DNA of 64,000 nt, taken from positions 62,001 to 126,000 of the forward strand of contig CANMAW010000002.1 of assembly GCA_947495915.1 (NCBI GenBank), given 5' to 3'. Below the pieces are notes generated by a model. The model was not told where the DNA came from. It made no database searches and saw only the letters and a list, made by a program, of their open reading frames with translations. The translations under genes were made by a program, and so were the position numbers. The stretch is from Maribacter algarum (ex Lu et al. 2025) (nom. illeg.) (GTDB taxonomy: Bacteria > Bacteroidota > Bacteroidia > Flavobacteriales > Flavobacteriaceae). Below, one piece after another: positions 54,988 to 63,061 of this stretch (the stretch's first letter is position 1; each line of letters opens with the position of its first letter).

Positions 54988-56244
54988 ATGTGGTTATTCG
55001 ATAGAGATTTATGGAGAGAGGTGTTCAATACACTTAGTAAGAATATGTTTCGAACATTTCTTACCATGTTGGGGGTCATATTCGCTATGGTTATTCTCAT
55101 GTTACTTTTAGGTTCTGCAAATGGTATGAGCAATGGCTTTGACAAAATATTTGCAGGTACAGCTTCAAATAGTTTATTTGTTTGGGGGCAAAGTACTTCT
55201 GAACCTTACAAAGGTTTTGAGCGCGGTAGACGTATAAATTTTAGACTTGAAGATGCATCCATTTTAAAAGAACAGATTCCTGAAATTGAAGTCTTAGCAC
55301 CGCGTATAGAATTAGGTAGTCATAGATCTATCGTATCTGTATATAGAAAAGGGCGAACTAGTGGATCATCCGTTTACGGAGATTATCCTGAAATAGATGA
55401 AATCACTAAAAAGAAACTCGTTGAAGGTCGATTCTTAAATCAACTTGATATTGAAGATTCAAAAAAAGTCTGTGTTATAGGTGAAGAGACTTATAAACTT
55501 TTGTTTGATAAAGGAGAAAAAGTAATTGGTGAAGAAATTAGAATCAATGGTGTTTTCTTTCAGGTTGTAGGTATGTATAAACCGAACAACAACATCAATA
55601 TTGACGGTGAAAATGCAGTGTTTATTCCGTTTAGTACGTTTCAAAAATCTTTCGGATCTGGCGATAGAATGGGCTGGATGGCTATATCCGTAGAAAAAAA
55701 TACACCAGTGCCTATTGTAGAAAGCGAGATTAAAAAGTTGCTAAAGAACAAGTACGATGTAAGTCCTCAAGACGAACGTGCAATTGGAAGCTTTGATATG
55801 TCTGAAATTTTCAACAATATTTCAGCTTTCACCATGGTTTTGAAAGGGTTTTCATTTTTCATAGGAATATTCACATTACTCGCTGGTGTTATTGCTATCA
55901 GTAATATATTATTGATTACGGTGAAGGAACGAACGAAGGAAATAGGAGTGCGTAGAGCTTTAGGGGCGACTCCAAGAATTGTAAAAAGACAAATTGTGTT
56001 AGAAGCAATTGTTTTAACCGCATTCGCAGGGTTAATTGGTTTCGCAATTTCAGTGGGAATATTAATGATGTTAGACGCAAAATGGGGTTCTGGAGAAGAT
56101 TTTCCTTTCATAAACCCAATGGTAGGGGTCGCTCAATTTTTATTTTCATTTATACTTATGGTAGGTTTAAGTGTTTTAATAGGATTAATACCGGCCAATA
56201 GAGCAGTAAAAATTAGACCCATAGAAGCACTTAGAGAAGAATAA
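54988..56244 (+). CDS. MacB-type ABC transporter permease (module 2, second)
   Basis: A 418-residue permease, equal in length to the second permease of module 1 and with a comparable start (LFDRDLWREVFNTLSKNMFRT). The coupling motif is KERTKEIGVRRALGATPR, the RRALG form. The PCD region contains VYGDYPEID where the module 1 partner has VFGDYPEII, which supports one-to-one correspondence of the pairs. It is followed by the second adaptor after 40 bases. Confidence 0.93.
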   Translation: MWLFDRDLWREVFNTLSKNMFRTFLTMLGVIFAMVILMLLLGSANGMSNGFDKIFAGTASNSLFVWGQSTSEPYKGFERGRRINFRLEDASILKEQIPEIEVLAPRIELGSHRSIVSVYRKGRTSGSSVYGDYPEIDEITKKKLVEGRFLNQLDIEDSKKVCVIGEETYKLLFDKGEKVIGEEIRINGVFFQVVGMYKPNNNINIDGENAVFIPFSTFQKSFGSGDRMGWMAISVEKNTPVPIVESEIKKLLKNKYDVSPQDERAIGSFDMSEIFNNISAFTMVLKGFSFFIGIFTLLAGVIAISNILLITVKERTKEIGVRRALGATPRIVKRQIVLEAIVLTAFAGLIGFAISVGILMMLDAKWGSGEDFPFINPMVGVAQFLFSFILMVGLSVLIGLIPANRAVKIRPIEALREE

Positions 56245-56284
56245 TAAATTACATCAAAATAAAAACAATCAAACTAATAGATCA

Positions 56285-57403
56285 ATGAACAAATATGTGA
56301 AATACGGATTGATAGCCGTACTAGTAATAGGAATTTTAGCAGCAGTTGTAATGTTTCTGAAAAAAAATAGCACGCCAGAAAAGTTATACGAAACTGAGAC
56401 TATTGAAAAGAAAGATATTGTTAATCAGGTGATCGTAACGGGTAAAGTAATTCCTGAAGATGAGATTGAAATCAAACCTCAAATTTCAGGTATCATTGAG
56501 AAAATTTATCTTGAAGAAGGTGTTCAGGTTAAGGCCGGTGATATGATTGCCAAAATTAAGATCGTACCTAACGAACAGTCTTTAAACCAAGCGAGAGGTA
56601 GAGTTAGAAATGCTGAAATCGGTTTGAATAATACGAAGATTGAGTATAACAGAAATAAAGCTTTATTTGAAAAAGGAGTTATTTCAAGTCAAGACTTTAA
56701 CAATTTGCAATTACAGTTTGATCAGGCGCAACAAGAATTACAAAATGCGCAAGCAGATTACCAAATTATACGCAAAGGTTCTGCTGGAGGTTCAGCAACT
56801 GCAAATACCAATATTCGAGCTACGGTGGCTGGTACTATTTTAGAGATTCCTGTTGAAGAGGGTGATCAGGTTATTCAGAGTAATAATTTTAATGACGGTA
56901 CTACTATCGCAACCATAGCTGATATGACTAAAATGATCTTTGAAGGTGAAGTAGATGAGGCCGAAGTAGGAAAATTGAAATTAGGAATGCCATTAGCCAT
57001 TAGTTTGGGTGCATTAGAAAAATCTGAATTTGAAGCAAAACTTAAATTTATAGCTCCGAAAGGTGTTGAAGAAGAGGGGGCAGTGCAATTTAAAATAGAA
57101 GGAGACCTAGTAGTAAATGATAGCTCTTATGTTCGGGCAGGTTATAGTGCAAATGCTTCTATAGTACTAGAAGAAAAGAAAGATGTGTTAGCTATAAAAG
57201 AGGCTTTATTACAATTTGATAAAGAAACGCAAAAACCTTTTGTTGAAATCGAAACTGGAGATAATGAATTTGAGAAGAAAGAACTTGAATTAGGGGTAAG
57301 TGATGGTATCGATGTTGAGATTATTTCTGGATTAGAAGAAAATGCCAAAATTAAAATTTGGAATGAGTTAGCACAGAAAAGTGATGACAATGGTAATGAC
57401 TAA
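56285..57403 (+). CDS. MacA-type periplasmic adaptor (module 2)
   Basis: A 372-residue adaptor with an N-terminal anchor (about 6-24), lipoyl halves (SGIIEKIYLEEGVQVKAGDMIAKI and IRATVAGTILEIPVEEGDQV) and a coiled-coil hairpin between them (LNQARGRVRNAEIGLNNTKIE onward). The barrel region ends GYSANASIVLEEKKDVLAIKEALLQFD, matching the module 1 adaptor. It lies directly before the TolC-family gene. Confidence 0.93.
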   Translation: MNKYVKYGLIAVLVIGILAAVVMFLKKNSTPEKLYETETIEKKDIVNQVIVTGKVIPEDEIEIKPQISGIIEKIYLEEGVQVKAGDMIAKIKIVPNEQSLNQARGRVRNAEIGLNNTKIEYNRNKALFEKGVISSQDFNNLQLQFDQAQQELQNAQADYQIIRKGSAGGSATANTNIRATVAGTILEIPVEEGDQVIQSNNFNDGTTIATIADMTKMIFEGEVDEAEVGKLKLGMPLAISLGALEKSEFEAKLKFIAPKGVEEEGAVQFKIEGDLVVNDSSYVRAGYSANASIVLEEKKDVLAIKEALLQFDKETQKPFVEIETGDNEFEKKELELGVSDGIDVEIISGLEENAKIKIWNELAQKSDDNGND

Positions 57404-57450
57404 CATTTTAATACATCAATCAATATCAATAATCAAGAAAACGACTTCAC

Positions 57451-58800
57451 ATGAAATTTAAATTTACAGCACTTTTGCTATTTTTAGCAATAAGTATAGG
57501 TTCTGCACAACAGAAACAATGGACACTTGAAGAATGTATCGCACATGCGGAAGAAAACAATATTTCAATTGCACAATTTGAGTTAGATTTAGAGAATACT
57601 AAAATTGATCATTCAGACGCTGTTGGTAATTTTTTGCCAGATGCAAACGCAACAATTAGTACCTCAGGAAATACAGGTTTATCTTTTGATCCAACCAATA
57701 ATCAACCGGTAACAACCACTATTTTTACTGCCAATGGCGGTGTAACTTCAACAGTAAGTATATTTAATGGTATGCGAAACATCAATCGTTTGCAAAGAGC
57801 AAAAATGAGTGCCATTGCTAGCCAATACCGTTTAGATGATTTGAAAGATGATATCCGCTTAAATGTTGCCAATGCCTATTTGAATATTATTTCAAATAAG
57901 GAGACTTTGGTTACTCAAAAGGCACAATATGCGGTTACTGAACAAGATTTAAAACGAACAGCTGAATTAGTAGATGCAGGGGTACTACCCAAAGGAGATT
58001 TGTTAGAAATTGAGGCCACTGCCTCTGGCCAAGAGCAACAAATTGTAAATACAGAAAACTTGGTACTTATTTCAAGAATCAATTTAGCACAGTTGTTACA
58101 AATTACCGATTATGAAAATTTTGATGTTGCTGAGGTTGATTTAGAAGTTCCGCCTTCAGAGGTTTCAAATAAGACGCCTAAAGAAATATTTGCTGCTGCT
58201 TTAACTTTTAGAAATGATATTAAATTATCAGAAAGTAATGTTGCCTTAGCAGAGCAAGATTTAAAAATTTCAAAAGGAGCTCTATTGCCTACACTCGGGG
58301 CTTTCTTTAATTACAATACTCGATATTCTGATCAAGAGCAATTTAACAATATCACCGGAATGCTAGAAAGTGAAAGTTTTAAAGACCAATTATGGTTGAA
58401 TGATGGTATTTCTTATGGTGCCCAATTAAATGTTCCTATTTTTAACAGATTTGCTAATAAAAACAATATCAGACGTTCAGAAATTTCGGTTATGAAAGCC
58501 GAGCTGCAACTAGAACAAGATAAATTGGCTTTAGAGACTGATATTAATCAAGCGTATGTTGATGTAAGTAGTTTTGCAAAAGCCTATGAAGCTGCTCAAA
58601 AAACTTTAGAGGCGAGACGTTTAGCTTATAATTACTCAAAAGAACGTTATGATGTGGGGCTTATGAACGCCTTTGTTTTTAGTCAAGCACAATCACGTGT
58701 AGATAATGCAGAAGCTGATGTGATTCGTACTAAATATGATTACATTTTTCGTTTGAAAGTATTAGAGTTTTATTTCGGTTTACCGATTAGATTAAACTAG
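57451..58800 (+). CDS. TolC-family outer-membrane efflux channel
   Basis: A 449-residue outer-membrane factor with a Sec signal (MKFKFTALLLFLAISIGSAQ) and the TolC duplicated helix-strand structure. The first repeat begins WTLEECIAHAEENNISIAQFELDLENTKID and the second includes LTFRNDIKLSESNVALAEQDLKISKGALLP. GISYGAQLNVPIFN is the second-repeat strand. It is the only such channel in the cluster, so both adaptors presumably dock on it. A terminator follows. Confidence 0.95.
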   Translation: MKFKFTALLLFLAISIGSAQQKQWTLEECIAHAEENNISIAQFELDLENTKIDHSDAVGNFLPDANATISTSGNTGLSFDPTNNQPVTTTIFTANGGVTSTVSIFNGMRNINRLQRAKMSAIASQYRLDDLKDDIRLNVANAYLNIISNKETLVTQKAQYAVTEQDLKRTAELVDAGVLPKGDLLEIEATASGQEQQIVNTENLVLISRINLAQLLQITDYENFDVAEVDLEVPPSEVSNKTPKEIFAAALTFRNDIKLSESNVALAEQDLKISKGALLPTLGAFFNYNTRYSDQEQFNNITGMLESESFKDQLWLNDGISYGAQLNVPIFNRFANKNNIRRSEISVMKAELQLEQDKLALETDINQAYVDVSSFAKAYEAAQKTLEARRLAYNYSKERYDVGLMNAFVFSQAQSRVDNAEADVIRTKYDYIFRLKVLEFYFGLPIRLN

Positions 58801-58820
58801 GTTAATCAATCCTTAATTTA

Positions 58821-58857
58821 AAACCTGTAAGATCGCTTTGATTTTACAGGTTTTTTT
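58821..58857 (+). terminator. Intrinsic terminator of the exporter cluster
   Basis: A 10-bp stem (58821-58830 with 58844-58853), in which a further short inner stem can form, is followed by a seven-T run. It lies 20 bases after the TolC-family stop. Confidence 0.85.
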
Positions 58858-58865
58858 GTAAAACC

Positions 58866-58895
58866 TTGCTGTTGTTTAAGTTCATTCTATCTTTG
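58866..58895 (+). promoter_or_regulatory. Promoter of tsaB that decides its start
   Basis: A -33 TTG (58866-58868) and -7 TATCTTTG (58888-58895) with 19 bases between. It lies entirely inside an in-frame upstream extension of tsaB, so the true start is the later ATG at 58902, just 6 bases beyond the -7 element. Confidence 0.65.
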
Positions 58896-58901
58896 TACTT
58901 T

Positions 58902-59585
58902 ATGGCATACATTTTACATATTGAAACGGCTACCACGAATTGCTCAGTGAGTATTTCTAAAGATGGTGAAACCATTGCGTTGAAAGAGCACAATACGCCT
59001 AACTATAGTCATGCTGAACAACTACATGTTTTTATAGAAGAAGTAACTGCCGATGCAAGTATCACATTGAATGATATTGATGCAATTGCGGTAAGTAAAG
59101 GCCCTGGTTCTTACACGGGATTGCGAATAGGAGTTTCTGCGGCAAAAGGACTTTGCTTCTCTCTTGATGTGCCATTAATTTCAGTTGCCACTTTAAAAAG
59201 TTTGGCTATGCAGAGCGTTGCTGCAGATATTGACTTTATAATTCCAATGCTCGACGCACGAAGAATGGAAGTTTATGCTCAAGTATTCGATTCAAAGTTT
59301 AATGAAATTCGTGAAACTCACGCAGTGGTTATTGATGAGCACTCCTTTGAAGAGTGTTTTGAAAAGGGTACAACACTTTTAATTGGTACAGGGGCTGTAA
59401 AGTGTAAAGAAGTTTTAAAACACCCCAATGTCATCTTTACTGTAGACGCCATACCATCTTCTAAAGAAATGGCAACCTTGGCATTCGAAAAATTTAAAGC
59501 TAAAGATTTTGAAAATGTAGCTTATTTTGAACCGTATTACCTCAAAGACTTCGTACTGCAATCTAAAGCCAAAAAGAAAAGCTAA
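58902..59585 (+). CDS. tsaB: tRNA threonylcarbamoyladenosine biosynthesis protein TsaB
   Basis: TsaB is the non-catalytic partner of TsaD in making t6A on ANN-decoding tRNAs. It has 227 residues from ATG 58902; the start fits MAYILHIETATTNCSVSI, the usual N terminus, and the promoter position. The ASKHA-fold segments are NYSHAEQLHVFIEEV and IDAIAVSKGPGSYTGLRIGVSAAKGL, the latter the family signature. The histidine metal ligands of TsaD are absent, as expected. It is separated from the exporter by a terminator and convergent with an MscS gene. Confidence 0.94.
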   Translation: MAYILHIETATTNCSVSISKDGETIALKEHNTPNYSHAEQLHVFIEEVTADASITLNDIDAIAVSKGPGSYTGLRIGVSAAKGLCFSLDVPLISVATLKSLAMQSVAADIDFIIPMLDARRMEVYAQVFDSKFNEIRETHAVVIDEHSFEECFEKGTTLLIGTGAVKCKEVLKHPNVIFTVDAIPSSKEMATLAFEKFKAKDFENVAYFEPYYLKDFVLQSKAKKKS

Positions 59586-59652
59586 TTTTAAAAATTATCG
59601 TAGGTATTCATTGAAGTTATCTCTTCGATAATTAACGGGTTGATTTTAATGC

Positions 59653-60474
59653 TTAGTTTTTCATATGTACATCACGCTGCGGAAACGGTATTTCAATTTC
59701 AGCATTGTCAAACCGTTGTTTCGCTTCTTCGATTACATAAAAATGTGCTGGCCAAAAAACACTATTGTGGGCCCAAAAGCGTAGGGTAAGATTAACAGAA
59801 CTATCACCTAAACCATCAACATACACTTCAGGAACAGGTTCTTTAAGTATATTTTCGTTATCTGCACAAATTTGAAGTAATATGTCTTTAGCCTTTTTAA
59901 TATTCGACCCATAACCAATGCCAAATTTGATATTATCTCTTCTTGTATCTAGGGCATTGTAATTCACCAAATTTTCATTTGATAATTTACCATTAGGCAA
60001 CACGGCTATTTGGTTGCCAAAGGTGGTTAATTTGGTATAAAAAATAGAAATCTCTTTAACAGTACCATCAATGCCTTGGGCAGAAATAAAATCGCCAACT
60101 TTAAAAGGTTTGAAGAGTAAGATTAAAACACCGCCTGCAAAATTAGAAAGAGAACCCTGTAAAGCTAAACCAATTGCTAAACCGGCAGCACCTACCAATG
60201 CAACAAGTGATGAAGATTTTACTCCCAATTGTGTCACCACAAGTATTAATAGAATAACTTTTAGTGCAGTTTTTATAAAACTTTGTAAAAAAGTTTCAAG
60301 TGTTTCATCGTAATCTTTTCTTTCAAAGAACTTACTTACCATTTTATTGATAAAGCGAATGACCCATAAACCAACAAAAAATATAATTATTGCCATAATC
60401 AAGTTTGGTAGGGCATCCCATAACCAAGAAATGGCATTGTCAATATGTTGTTTGTAATTCGTTAATTCTTCCAT
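59653..60474 (-). CDS. Small-conductance mechanosensitive channel (MscS family)
   Basis: A 273-residue channel of the minimal MscS type. Three helices are visible, with the pore helix in VALVGAAGLAIGLALQGSLSNFAGGVLIL (the Gly/Ala-packed TM3 signature). The beta domain follows (FKVGDFISAQGIDGTVKEISIFYTKL), then the alpha/beta C-terminal vestibule domain ending FPQRDVHMKN. It would release solutes on osmotic downshock. No associated genes are apparent. Confidence 0.94.
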   Translation of the reverse strand: MEELTNYKQHIDNAISWLWDALPNLIMAIIIFFVGLWVIRFINKMVSKFFERKDYDETLETFLQSFIKTALKVILLILVVTQLGVKSSSLVALVGAAGLAIGLALQGSLSNFAGGVLILLFKPFKVGDFISAQGIDGTVKEISIFYTKLTTFGNQIAVLPNGKLSNENLVNYNALDTRRDNIKFGIGYGSNIKKAKDILLQICADNENILKEPVPEVYVDGLGDSSVNLTLRFWAHNSVFWPAHFYVIEEAKQRFDNAEIEIPFPQRDVHMKN

Positions 60475-60522
60475 AGTTACTTTAAATTCTAAAGCGCGAA
60501 ACTAAATTAATAGTGCCAAGTA

Positions 60523-60530
60523 CAAATATA
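60523..60530 (-). promoter_or_regulatory. Candidate -7 element of the mscS-type gene
   Basis: On the minus strand the bases read TATATTTG, a full TAnnTTTG match, about 49 bases before the start. The nearest TTG is at 25 bases, longer than usual, so the -33 side is weak. Confidence 0.42.
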
Positions 60531-60614
60531 ATAGACGTTAAATTAATGTTTAAATCAAGGATAAGTTGATGTCATTTTAACAGATTAGCGAAATTAAAAA
60601 CAGATTCTAATAAA

Positions 60615-60640
60615 AAAGCATCTTGAATTCAAGATGCTTT
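60615..60640 (-). terminator. Intrinsic terminator of the dodecin gene
   Basis: A perfect 26-base inverted repeat with centre GAATTC lies 25 bases past the dodecin stop on the minus strand and ends in a T run in that direction (six A on the plus strand). Confidence 0.85.
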
Positions 60641-60665
60641 GTTTAACTAATATTTAGTTTGAAGT

Positions 60666-60866
60666 TTATTTTACTTCGAAAGTGATTTTCACATTAACTC
60701 TAAATTCGCTCACTTCATCATCTTTTACAATTGCACTTTGCTCTTGAACATAAACTGATCGAATATTTTTCACTGATTTAGAGGCTTGGGTTACCGCTTT
60801 TTTAGTTGCATCTTCCCAACTTTTATCAGAATTTGATAATACTTCTATTACTTTTAAAACTGCCAT
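60666..60866 (-). CDS. Dodecin family flavin-binding protein
   Basis: A 66-residue dodecin-like protein, a hollow dodecamer that stores flavin or related cofactors. The whole family pattern is visible: MAVLKVIEVLSNSDKSWEDATKKAV at the start, where SWEDA is the family signature, then VKNIRSVYVQEQSAIV and RVNVKITFEVK. It normally carries an aromatic at the flavin site; here SW (Trp17) is present. It is a single-gene unit with its own terminator. Confidence 0.93.
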   Translation of the reverse strand: MAVLKVIEVLSNSDKSWEDATKKAVTQASKSVKNIRSVYVQEQSAIVKDDEVSEFRVNVKITFEVK

Positions 60867-60938
60867 AATAAATTAATTAATGATTTATTCTAAGGTACTA
60901 AAATTATAAAAGAAAACAGAATAAAAATCGGCAATTAC

Positions 60939-61844
60939 TTATCCGTTCAGCGCTACTACTTCGTTAATTCGGTCTCCCATCATATTTTTTAACATGGTTT
61001 CAATTCCATTTTTTAAAGTGAAAGTTGAAGAAGGACAGCCACTACAAGCACCTTGAAGAATAACATTTACAGTTTTGCTTTCCTTTTCATAAGATTTGAA
61101 TAGAATGTTTCCACCGTCACTAGCTACCGCTGGTTTCACATATTCTTCTAAAATATCAATGATTTCTAAAGAGGTGTCATCAAGTTTAAGCTCAGGTTGA
61201 TTAGTTTCTTTTGGTGCCTCTGATTTATGCTGAGGTTGAATATCTAATGAAACTACATCTTTGCCATCAGCAATAAAATCGCGAATCAATTCTCTTAACT
61301 CCATAGTGATATCATCCCACTCAGCAACATCAAATTTTGTAACTGAAACATAATTCTCATCTAAAAAAACTTGTTTAACAAACGGAAGTTGAAAAAGAGC
61401 CTTTGCTAAATCAGAATCTTTTGCTTCATCAATATTTTTAAATTCGAAGGTAGCAGGAGAAATTTTTCTACTAGCTACAAATTTCATAGTAGAAGGGTTG
61501 GGAGTAACTTCTGCGTATACAGTTACAGCAACTTTTTTAGTTTTTTCTTCTTCAATAATTATGGGCTCGCCTGCATTCAAGTACTCCACAAGTTGTTGAG
61601 CAACCTCATCTTTAACGTCGTTCCATTGCACAATATCGTAACGCTCTAGTCCGATAAAGTTACCAGAGATATAAACCGTCTTGATAAACGGAAGGTAAAA
61701 AAGTTGTTGTGCCAAAGGGGAATTTTTAGCTTCGTCAATATTTTTAAACTCGTAATTTGTACCCGTTGTAATAAAATGGTTTGTTTCGAATTTTAATATG
61801 GTCGGATTGGTTGTTTCAACAACCGTAATTGAATACTCTTTCAT
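60939..61844 (-). CDS. Nfu-type iron-sulfur carrier with duplicated Nfu N-terminal domain
   Basis: A 301-residue Fe-S scaffold/carrier. The start is ATG 61844; an in-frame TTG further up is less likely and would overlap the promoter. Two tandem Nfu_N domains are seen: NPTILKFETNHFITTGTNYEFKNIDEAKNSPLAQQLFYLPFIKTVYI (about 10-60) and NPSTMKFVASRKISPATFEFKNIDEAKDSDLAKALFQLPFVKQVFL (about 119-170). The C-terminal NifU domain has GACSGCPSST with Cys267 and Cys270, the cluster-binding pair. The usual bacterial/mitochondrial Nfu has one Nfu_N, so this one is a three-domain form. It faces the PorP/SprF gene divergently. Confidence 0.9.
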   Translation of the reverse strand: MKEYSITVVETTNPTILKFETNHFITTGTNYEFKNIDEAKNSPLAQQLFYLPFIKTVYISGNFIGLERYDIVQWNDVKDEVAQQLVEYLNAGEPIIIEEEKTKKVAVTVYAEVTPNPSTMKFVASRKISPATFEFKNIDEAKDSDLAKALFQLPFVKQVFLDENYVSVTKFDVAEWDDITMELRELIRDFIADGKDVVSLDIQPQHKSEAPKETNQPELKLDDTSLEIIDILEEYVKPAVASDGGNILFKSYEKESKTVNVILQGACSGCPSSTFTLKNGIETMLKNMMGDRINEVVALNG

Positions 61845-61860
61845 CACTTTAAATTTTGTA

Positions 61861-61868
61861 CAAAAATA
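61861..61868 (-). promoter_or_regulatory. Candidate -7 element of the Nfu gene
   Basis: On the minus strand the bases read TATTTTTG, matching TAnnTTTG, ending 16 bases before the ATG at 61844. This also argues against the upstream TTG start. A clear TTG at -33 was not found. Confidence 0.42.
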
Positions 61869-61960
61869 CAAAGTAATTCTAAGTTAAACCATTATAATAT
61901 AGTTGTGATATAACCGTTATACTGTATATTTAGCCGTATTAATTTAGCTTTACAACCCGC

Positions 61961-62953
61961 ATGAAACTCCGTTTGTTAGTCCTTCTTTCATTCTTATCAT
62001 TTGCTTCTCAATCATTTGCTCAAGAAGGTATACCTGTATATTTCGACTACTTAGCCGATAATTATTATTTGGTATATCCATCAATGGCAGGTATTAGTGA
62101 AGGGGGCAAAATTAGAGGTACCATACGTAAACAGTGGTTTAGTGTAGATGAAGCACCCAGCTTGCAAACCTTAAATGCAAATTTTAGATTAGGAGAAAGT
62201 AATAGTGGTATTGGCGCAATTGTTTTTAATGATGCTAATGGTTATCATTCACAAACCGGCGTGAAATTGACTTATGCCCATCATTTGAAACTTGGTGGTG
62301 ATGCACGATATTTAAACCAAGTGTCTTTTGGGTTAAGTGCCGGAATGTTACAAAGTAACTTAGATGAAACTGAATTTCGTTCGGTAATTCAAGATCCTTT
62401 TATTACTGGTACAAATAACAGTGTAAGTTATTTTAATATGGATTTGGGCGTCTCTTACAGTAAAATGGAATTTTACGCACACTTTGCTGCACTAAATATT
62501 TTAGGTAGTGGTAGAGATTTGTATTCGGCTATTGAATTTGATAATCTCAGAAGATATTTGGTGTCAACTGGTTATATTTTCGGTAGAAATGAATGGCAAG
62601 TAGAGCCTTCTATTTTGTTTCAAATGACTGATTTTACCAAAGAAAAAACGATGGATATTAATGCCAAAATTTATCGTGATGTAAATTTTGGAAGAGTTTG
62701 GGGCGGATTATCTTATAGGAGAAGTTTTGACGGCGCACAATTTCAAACTAACGGAAGTTTCGGTGAACAAAGATTGCAATTGGTAACACCTATCGTTGGT
62801 GCTAATATTGGTAACTTTTTAGTGTCTTATAATTATTCATATCAAATGGGTGATATTCGATTTGATGATGGTGGTTTTCATCAAATTACCTTAGGTTATG
62901 ATTTTGGTCAAACTGAAAGAAAATACGATTGTTACTGCCCTGCTGCACAATAA
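61961..62953 (+). CDS. PorP/SprF-family outer-membrane protein (type IX secretion related)
   Basis: A 330-residue protein with a Sec signal (KLRLLVLLSFLSFASQSFAQ) and the beta-strand-rich pattern of the PorP/SprF family. Family pieces are YLVYPSMAGISEGGKIRGTIRKQWFSVDEAPSLQTLNANF and DFGVSYSKMEFYAHF-like DLGVSYSKMEFYAHFA, with GLSAGMLQ between. These proteins are outer-membrane barrels that accompany specific type IX adhesins. The usual partner adhesin (SprB-like) is not adjacent; it would be elsewhere. A CYCP motif close to the C terminus is unusual. Confidence 0.82.
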   Translation: MKLRLLVLLSFLSFASQSFAQEGIPVYFDYLADNYYLVYPSMAGISEGGKIRGTIRKQWFSVDEAPSLQTLNANFRLGESNSGIGAIVFNDANGYHSQTGVKLTYAHHLKLGGDARYLNQVSFGLSAGMLQSNLDETEFRSVIQDPFITGTNNSVSYFNMDLGVSYSKMEFYAHFAALNILGSGRDLYSAIEFDNLRRYLVSTGYIFGRNEWQVEPSILFQMTDFTKEKTMDINAKIYRDVNFGRVWGGLSYRRSFDGAQFQTNGSFGEQRLQLVTPIVGANIGNFLVSYNYSYQMGDIRFDDGGFHQITLGYDFGQTERKYDCYCPAAQ

Positions 62954-62954
62954 A

Positions 62955-62989
62955 AAATGAGTCTAACAAACTAGTTGAAAGACTCATTT
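62955..62989. terminator. Possible terminator between PorP/SprF and vWA-like genes
   Basis: A 10-bp stem (62955-62964 with 62980-62989) with a long 15-base loop lies just after the PorP/SprF stop. The downstream T run is short, and the following gene is convergent. It may act in both directions, but the call is weak. Confidence 0.45.
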
Positions 62990-63061
62990 AATTAAACACC
63001 AACCAATTGCGTTCAACAATTTAATACAGATTTTGTATTGGGTATTTTGGTTGAAGTTGTC

